DNA from: JAVVEG01 sp032251455
GTDB taxonomy: Bacteria; Pseudomonadota; Gammaproteobacteria; Pseudomonadales; Pseudohongiellaceae
Direction: 5' to 3'
NCBI GenBank assembly: GCA_032251455.1
Contig: JAVVEG010000014.1
Location: 1 to 64,000 of the forward strand
Length of the DNA stretch: 64,000 nucleotides
Shown here: piece after piece, positions 59,886-64,000 of the stretch
Position numbering within the stretch: position 1 is the first letter of the stretch
Layout: every line of letters starts with the position of its first letter
Program-made: the position numbers and the translations under genes
Notes under the pieces: model-generated
The model's database searches: none
The model's input: only the letters and a program-made list of their open reading frames with translations
Told to the model about the DNA's origin: nothing

Positions 59886-60056
59886 GGTGTGGTCATTGTC
59901 CTTGTGTTTGGCTAAGAAGCTTCTGAATAAGTCTGGTCATTGGGCGCAATCTTGCCATCATTCTACGCGATTTCAATGGATTATTCGCCCGATGGCAGAT
60001 TCCCAGGCAACACTCTTGCTATAATCCCCGCCCGGATCAAGACAGGATGAACGGAT

Positions 60057-61457
60057 ATGAGCCACCAGCAAGATGATGCCAATACACTCTGGGGAGGGCG
60101 CTTTGCCGAAGCGACCGATGCCTTTGTTGCCCGCTTTACCGCCTCGGTAGGGTTTGACCGCCGGCTTTACCAGCATGACATCGATGGTTCGCTGGCGCAT
60201 GCGCAGATGTTGGCGAAAACCGGCATCATCAGTGTCAGTGAGGCGGAGCAGATCAGTGCCGGGCTCGAGTCCATTCGCAAGGATATCACCGCGGGCAATT
60301 TCGACTGGTCAGTGGCGCTGGAAGATGTGCACATGAATATCGAGTCCGAACTGACCCGTCGTATCGGCGTCACCGGCAAGAAGCTGCATACCGGCCGCTC
60401 CCGCAATGATCAGGTGGCCACCGATCTGCGTCTCTATGTCCGTGCTGAAGCGGATCTGATTGCCGCCCTGATCACCCGCCTGCAATCCGCTCTGCTGGAC
60501 CTGGCAGAACGCGAGGCGGATACCATCATGCCGGGGTTTACCCATTTGCAGGCAGCGCAACCAATCAGCTTTGGCCATCATCTGCTGGCCTGGTATGAAA
60601 TGCTGGATCGCGATCATGGCCGGCTGCTGGATTGTCGTGCGCGCTTGAATCGCTCGCCTCTGGGTGCGGCCGCTCTGGCGGGGACCAGCTTTCCCATCGA
60701 CCGCGAGTACACGGCCAGCCTGCTGGGTTTCGATGGACCTACCCACAATTCACTGGATTCAGTCAGCGACCGGGATTTCGCCATCGAACTGGCGGCCTTT
60801 GCCAGCCTGTTGATGACGCATCTTTCCCGCTTCTCCGAAGAGCTGATTCTGTGGACCTCAGCGCAGTTCGATTTCATTGAGCTGCCGGATCGTTTCTGCA
60901 CCGGCTCATCCATCATGCCGCAGAAAAAGAACCCGGACGTGCCGGAGCTGGTGCGGGGCAAGACCGGGCGTGTGAACGGACATCTGGTCAGTCTGTTGAC
61001 CCTGATGAAAGGTCAGCCGCTGGCCTATAACAAGGACAATCAGGAAGACAAGGAGCCTGTGTTTGACCTGATCGACACAGTCAAGGATTGCCTGCTTGCC
61101 TATGCCGACATGATCCCCGCCATCAAGGCCAGGAAGGAGAACATGTACCAGTCCGCCTTGAAAGGCTATGCCACGGCAACCGACCTGGCCGATTACCTGG
61201 TCAAGAAAGGCCTGGCCTTCCGCGATGCGCACGAAGTGGTGGGGAAATCGGTTGCCTTTGGTATTGCCCAGCGACGGGACCTGAGTGAGCTGACGCTGAC
61301 GGAGCTGCAGCAGTTTTCGTCGCTGATCAAGGAGGATGTGTTTGCGGTACTGACGCTAGAAGGCTCGGTGCAGGCCAGAAACCATATCGGCGGCACGGCA
61401 CCGGCCCAGGTGCGCCAGGCAATTGTCCGCTGTCGACAGGTTTTGCAGGCACGATGA
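60057..61457 (+). CDS. argH: Argininosuccinate lyase ArgH
   Basis: ArgH splits argininosuccinate to arginine and fumarate, the last step of arginine synthesis. The 466-residue product has LWGGRFAEATDAFVARFTAS, EDVHMNIE, TGRSRNDQVATDLRL, FTHLQAAQPISFGHH and the lyase signature GSSIMPQKKNPD. A perfect TATAAT lies at 60020-60025, 32 bp before the start. Divergent from hemC. Confidence 0.97.
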   Translation: MSHQQDDANTLWGGRFAEATDAFVARFTASVGFDRRLYQHDIDGSLAHAQMLAKTGIISVSEAEQISAGLESIRKDITAGNFDWSVALEDVHMNIESELTRRIGVTGKKLHTGRSRNDQVATDLRLYVRAEADLIAALITRLQSALLDLAEREADTIMPGFTHLQAAQPISFGHHLLAWYEMLDRDHGRLLDCRARLNRSPLGAAALAGTSFPIDREYTASLLGFDGPTHNSLDSVSDRDFAIELAAFASLLMTHLSRFSEELILWTSAQFDFIELPDRFCTGSSIMPQKKNPDVPELVRGKTGRVNGHLVSLLTLMKGQPLAYNKDNQEDKEPVFDLIDTVKDCLLAYADMIPAIKARKENMYQSALKGYATATDLADYLVKKGLAFRDAHEVVGKSVAFGIAQRRDLSELTLTELQQFSSLIKEDVFAVLTLEGSVQARNHIGGTAPAQVRQAIVRCRQVLQAR

Positions 61458-61581
61458 TGACTGAGCACCGTCAGGCCGCAGCCCCGCAAGCAGGCCGTTG
61501 GCAGTGCCATGGTTTTTGTGCAGGCAACTGGGTATAATCGCGGGACTCTTTAATCTGGCAGTTATCCTGAAAGGCAAGACA

Positions 61582-61758
61582 TTGAAATCATTTGTGAAAA
61601 CAGGCTTTTTCAGCACACGTAAACAGCTTCTTCTGCTTGCTCTGTTGCTTGCCTTGGCTGCCTGTGGCCAGAAGGGGCCTCTGGTGCGGCCAGGCAGCCA
61701 GTCTGCGGCTGCGCCCTGCACGCTGGAGCCGTTGCCAGCAGTGAAGACAATCGCCTGA
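61582..61758 (+). CDS. lptM: LPS-assembly lipoprotein LptM (YifL)
   Basis: A small lipoprotein of 58 residues. The signal peptide ends in the lipobox LALAAC with Cys28 as the acylated residue, followed by the hallmark GQKGPL. LptM helps mature the LPS translocon LptD. The start is TTG at 61582 with aaggc upstream; a GTG at 61594 is the alternative. A TATAAT lies at 61533-61538. It precedes lysA-dapF, as is usual in gammaproteobacteria. Confidence 0.88.
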   Translation: MKSFVKTGFFSTRKQLLLLALLLALAACGQKGPLVRPGSQSAAAPCTLEPLPAVKTIA

Positions 61759-61795
61759 ACCCCTCTTCCGTCAGTCTTTCAACCGGATTATTTGT

Positions 61796-63052
61796 ATGGA
61801 CCCTTTTCATTATCAGGATGGTCAGCTTTATGCTGAGGATGTGGCGGTAGCCGATATTGCCAAGGCTCATGGCACACCTTGCTATATCTACTCGCGCGCA
61901 GCTCTGGAAGGGAATCTGCAGGCCTATGCCAGCGCCCTGGCGGCCTGCCCGCACTTGCTGTGTTTCGCCGTCAAGGCGAACTCGAATCTGGCAGTGCTGA
62001 ATATTCTGGCCCGGCAGGGAGCAGGCTTCGATATTGTTTCCGGCGGCGAACTGGCGCGTGTGCTGGCTGCTGGTGGCGATCCCGCCAAGGTGATTTTTTC
62101 CGGGTTGGGCAAGACTGCGACGGAAATCACCCAGGCCCTGAATGCCGATATTCTGTGTTTCAATGTCGAGTCCGAGCAGGAGCTGATCCGGATCAACCAG
62201 ATTGCCGGGCGTCTGGGCAAAAAGGCGCGAATTTCCCTGCGGGTGAATCCCGATGTGGATGCCGACACGCATCCCTATATCTCGACCGGGCTCAAGGAAA
62301 ACAAGTTCGGTATCGACATCGGGCGAGCACTGACTGTGTATGAGCAGGCCGCAGCTTTGCCCCACATCGAAGTCATCGGGGTCGATTGTCATATCGGCTC
62401 GCAGCTGACCAGCATTACACCTTATCTGGATGCCATGGACAGGATTCTGTTGCTGGTGGATGAGCTGCAACAGCGCGGTATCAGTCTGCAGCATATTGAT
62501 ATTGGGGGTGGCCTGGGCGTTAGCTATGATCAGGAATCCCCTCCGCAGCCTGCCGCATTGATCACGGCCGTGCGGGCAAAACTGACCGGCCGCAAACTGC
62601 AGCTGATCATGGAACCGGGCCGGTCGATAGCCGCCAGTGCCGGTATTTTCGTGACCAGGGTAGAGTATCTGAAGCCAACGGATCACAAGAATTTTGCCAT
62701 TGTTGATGGCGCCATGAATGATCTGTTGCGCCCGGCTTTATACGGTGCCTGGCAACGGATTGTTGCGGTGGATACCCGCCCTGCTGCCAGGCGTGTGCCG
62801 CAGCGCTACGATGTGGTCGGGCCGGTGTGTGAATCTGCTGATTTCCTGGGCAAGGACAGGGAGCTGGCTCTGTGCCAGGACGATCTGCTGGCAGTGATGT
62901 CGGCTGGAGCCTATGGTTTTGTCATGAGTTCCAACTACAATACCCGCAACCGGGCTGCAGAAATCATGGTGGATGGAGATCAACAGACAGTGGTGCGCAG
63001 GCGCGAGACAGTCGAACAACAGCTTGCCCTGGAGGCGATGCTCAGTGAATAG
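61796..63052 (+). CDS. lysA: Diaminopimelate decarboxylase LysA
   Basis: A PLP enzyme (fold type III) converting meso-diaminopimelate to lysine. The 418-residue product shows PLP-lysine CFAVKANSNLAVL, SGGELARVLAAG, VGVDCHIGSQL-type HIGSQLTSITPY, GGGLGVSYD, EPGRSIAASAG and the partner-site CESADFLG. The ATG at 61796 is 37 bp after lptM. The 3' end overlaps dapF by 8 bp. Confidence 0.97.
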   Translation: MDPFHYQDGQLYAEDVAVADIAKAHGTPCYIYSRAALEGNLQAYASALAACPHLLCFAVKANSNLAVLNILARQGAGFDIVSGGELARVLAAGGDPAKVIFSGLGKTATEITQALNADILCFNVESEQELIRINQIAGRLGKKARISLRVNPDVDADTHPYISTGLKENKFGIDIGRALTVYEQAAALPHIEVIGVDCHIGSQLTSITPYLDAMDRILLLVDELQQRGISLQHIDIGGGLGVSYDQESPPQPAALITAVRAKLTGRKLQLIMEPGRSIAASAGIFVTRVEYLKPTDHKNFAIVDGAMNDLLRPALYGAWQRIVAVDTRPAARRVPQRYDVVGPVCESADFLGKDRELALCQDDLLAVMSAGAYGFVMSSNYNTRNRAAEIMVDGDQQTVVRRRETVEQQLALEAMLSE

Positions 63053-63923
63053 GCCAGAGGATCAAGACAGCCATGTCCTGTCTTTTACCAAGATGCAGGG
63101 CCTGGGCAACGACTTTATGGTCATCGACCGTATTTCGCATCCGGTGGAACTGACTCCGGCACAGATCAGGCAGTTGGCAGACCGGCATTTTGGCGTGGGC
63201 TTTGACCAGTTATTGCTGGTGGACCCGCCGACAACGGCGGATGCAGATTTCAATTACCGCATCTTCAATGCCGATGGCAGTGAGGTGGAACATTGCGGTA
63301 ACGGGGCCAGGTGTTTTGCCCGCTTTGTGCTCGACAAGGGCCTGGCCGTGCGCACCCCGATCCGGGTCAGAACCAGCAATCGCTTGTTGGAACTTGCCAT
63401 AGAGAGCGGGGGGGTAAGGGTGGACATGGGAGAACCCGATTTCGATCCGGCAGCCCTGCCGTTTGCTGCCGAGGCCGCCAAACGCTACACTCTGGACGTC
63501 TGTTTTAATGGTGAGAACCGCCGGCAGGAATTTTTTGCCGTATCGGTTGGCAATCCCCATATCGTCCTGTTGGTGGATGATGTCGAGACGGCACCGGTGC
63601 AGGCCCTGGGGGCAGTATTGCTGGCGCACCCAACCTTCCCACAGGGAGTCAACGTCGGCTTCATGCAGTGCCTTGATCGCCGCACTATCCGGCTGAGGGT
63701 CTATGAACGTGGTGTGGGCGAAACCATCGCCTGTGGCACGGGTGCCTGTGCTGCGGTGGCCTGTGGCATTGCTGCCGGTTTGCTGGATCAGCAGGTGGAT
63801 GTTCAGCTGCGGGGTGGCAGCCTGATGATTTCCTGGGCTGGCCCTGGGCAGTCCATCATGATGTGCGGTCCGGCCACTACCGTTTTTGAAGGGAATGTGG
63901 AGTTAATCAGAGGCAATCCATGA
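63045..63923 (+). CDS. dapF: Diaminopimelate epimerase DapF
   Basis: DapF interconverts LL- and meso-diaminopimelate for lysine and peptidoglycan. Both catalytic cysteines are visible, in EHCGNGARC and TIACGTGACAAV. KMQGLGNDFMVID marks the usual N-terminus, preceded here by about a dozen extra residues. The start is GTG at 63045 with GGAGG upstream; the longer frame to 62973 lies inside lysA and is not supported. Its stop overlaps the next ATG (ATGA at 63920). Confidence 0.95.
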   Translation: MNRPEDQDSHVLSFTKMQGLGNDFMVIDRISHPVELTPAQIRQLADRHFGVGFDQLLLVDPPTTADADFNYRIFNADGSEVEHCGNGARCFARFVLDKGLAVRTPIRVRTSNRLLELAIESGGVRVDMGEPDFDPAALPFAAEAAKRYTLDVCFNGENRRQEFFAVSVGNPHIVLLVDDVETAPVQALGAVLLAHPTFPQGVNVGFMQCLDRRTIRLRVYERGVGETIACGTGACAAVACGIAAGLLDQQVDVQLRGGSLMISWAGPGQSIMMCGPATTVFEGNVELIRGNP

Positions 63924-64000
63924 GCGAGAACCAATCGGAAAAAGCAGTGAACCGCACAGCATCCGCAACGGCCGCTACCGGCACGCAGGCCGTTACCGCA
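63920..64000 (+). CDS. Start of the gene after dapF (partial; position typical of a DUF484 protein)
   Basis: Only 27 codons are in the window (SENQSEKAVNRTASATAATG and on), an Ala/Thr-rich N-terminus without recognisable domain. In Pseudomonas and relatives dapF is followed by a DUF484 gene and then xerC, so DUF484 is the guess from order alone. The start overlaps the dapF stop. Confidence 0.55.
   Translation, partial: MSENQSEKAVNRTASATAATGTQAVTA

Noticed and set aside
1..64000. tRNA, rRNA or CRISPR arrays
   Set aside because: No T-loop-like gttcga motif in a cloverleaf context, no rRNA-like sequence and no regularly spaced 25-40 bp repeats were seen by eye.

Overview
The window reads as a chromosomal contig of a gammaproteobacterium, most likely close to the Pseudomonadales or the marine OM182/Pseudohongiella-type lineages. 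The reasons are gene order and protein type. The blocks rsgA/orn/queG, yrfG-hslR/pckA/gshA, hemB/trxA/rho/ubiD, argH/hemC-hemD-hemX-hemY and lptM-lysA-dapF resemble the Pseudomonas arrangement, and HemB is the Mg-dependent Pseudomonas type. Secreted families typical of aerobic marine heterotrophs lie between these blocks. No tRNA, rRNA, CRISPR array or intact transposon was seen. A run of 100 N at 7060-7159 is a scaffold gap inside a luciferase-like monooxygenase gene.

Layout. 1-4 kb: ribosome maturation (rsgA, partial), oligoribonuclease, queuosine reductase and a methionine-type aminotransferase. 4-9.7 kb: ovothiol synthase ovoA, the gapped flavin monooxygenase and two related secreted proteins of unknown function. 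9.7-13.5 kb: a 1254-residue MASE3-PAS-GAF-PAS-PAS-GGDEF-EAL protein. 13.6-28.3 kb: core metabolism (cysQ, yrfG, hslR, pckA, gshA, dsbB, hemB, trxA, rho, ubiD), an orphan FliL-like protein, a membrane/disulfide-reductase fusion and a subclass B3 metallo-beta-lactamase. 28.36-28.57 kb: a 211-bp nested palindrome. 29.4-36.2 kb: a cluster with a strong promoter, a 14-bp inverted-repeat operator, planctomycete-type DUF1592 and DUF1552 proteins, an unknown secreted protein, a secreted VOC protein, a TetR regulator and an SDR. 36.2-46.2 kb: a methyltransferase, then a Tat-exported amidohydrolase divergent from a co-oriented run of SSS transporter, omega-amino acid:pyruvate aminotransferase, malonate-semialdehyde dehydrogenase, MadL, MadM and MatB. 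Together these form a beta-alanine/malonate catabolic module.

46.2-50.6 kb: a divergent glycosyltransferase / metallophosphoesterase pair with four PhoB half-sites between them, which fits phosphate-starvation lipid remodelling (PlcP-Agt type). A decaying toxin-antitoxin island follows: MntA is intact, HepT is interrupted by an amber codon, RhuM is internally deleted and amber-interrupted, CcdAB is intact, and a remnant of another gene is present. 50.6-53.3 kb: a sulfite dehydrogenase, cytochrome c and hydrolase operon. 53.4-59.9 kb (minus strand): hemC-hemD-hemX, a HemY reduced to its membrane domain, an RND/MMPL exporter and a DUF4159 protein. 60-64 kb: argH, lptM, lysA, dapF and the start of the next gene.

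The best candidates for something undescribed are the promoter/operator-controlled DUF1592-DUF1552-unknown-VOC-TetR cluster (29.6-35.3 kb) and the Pho-box-controlled glycosyltransferase/phosphoesterase pair (46.2-48.4 kb). All coordinates and motifs were read by eye. No database search or computation was run.
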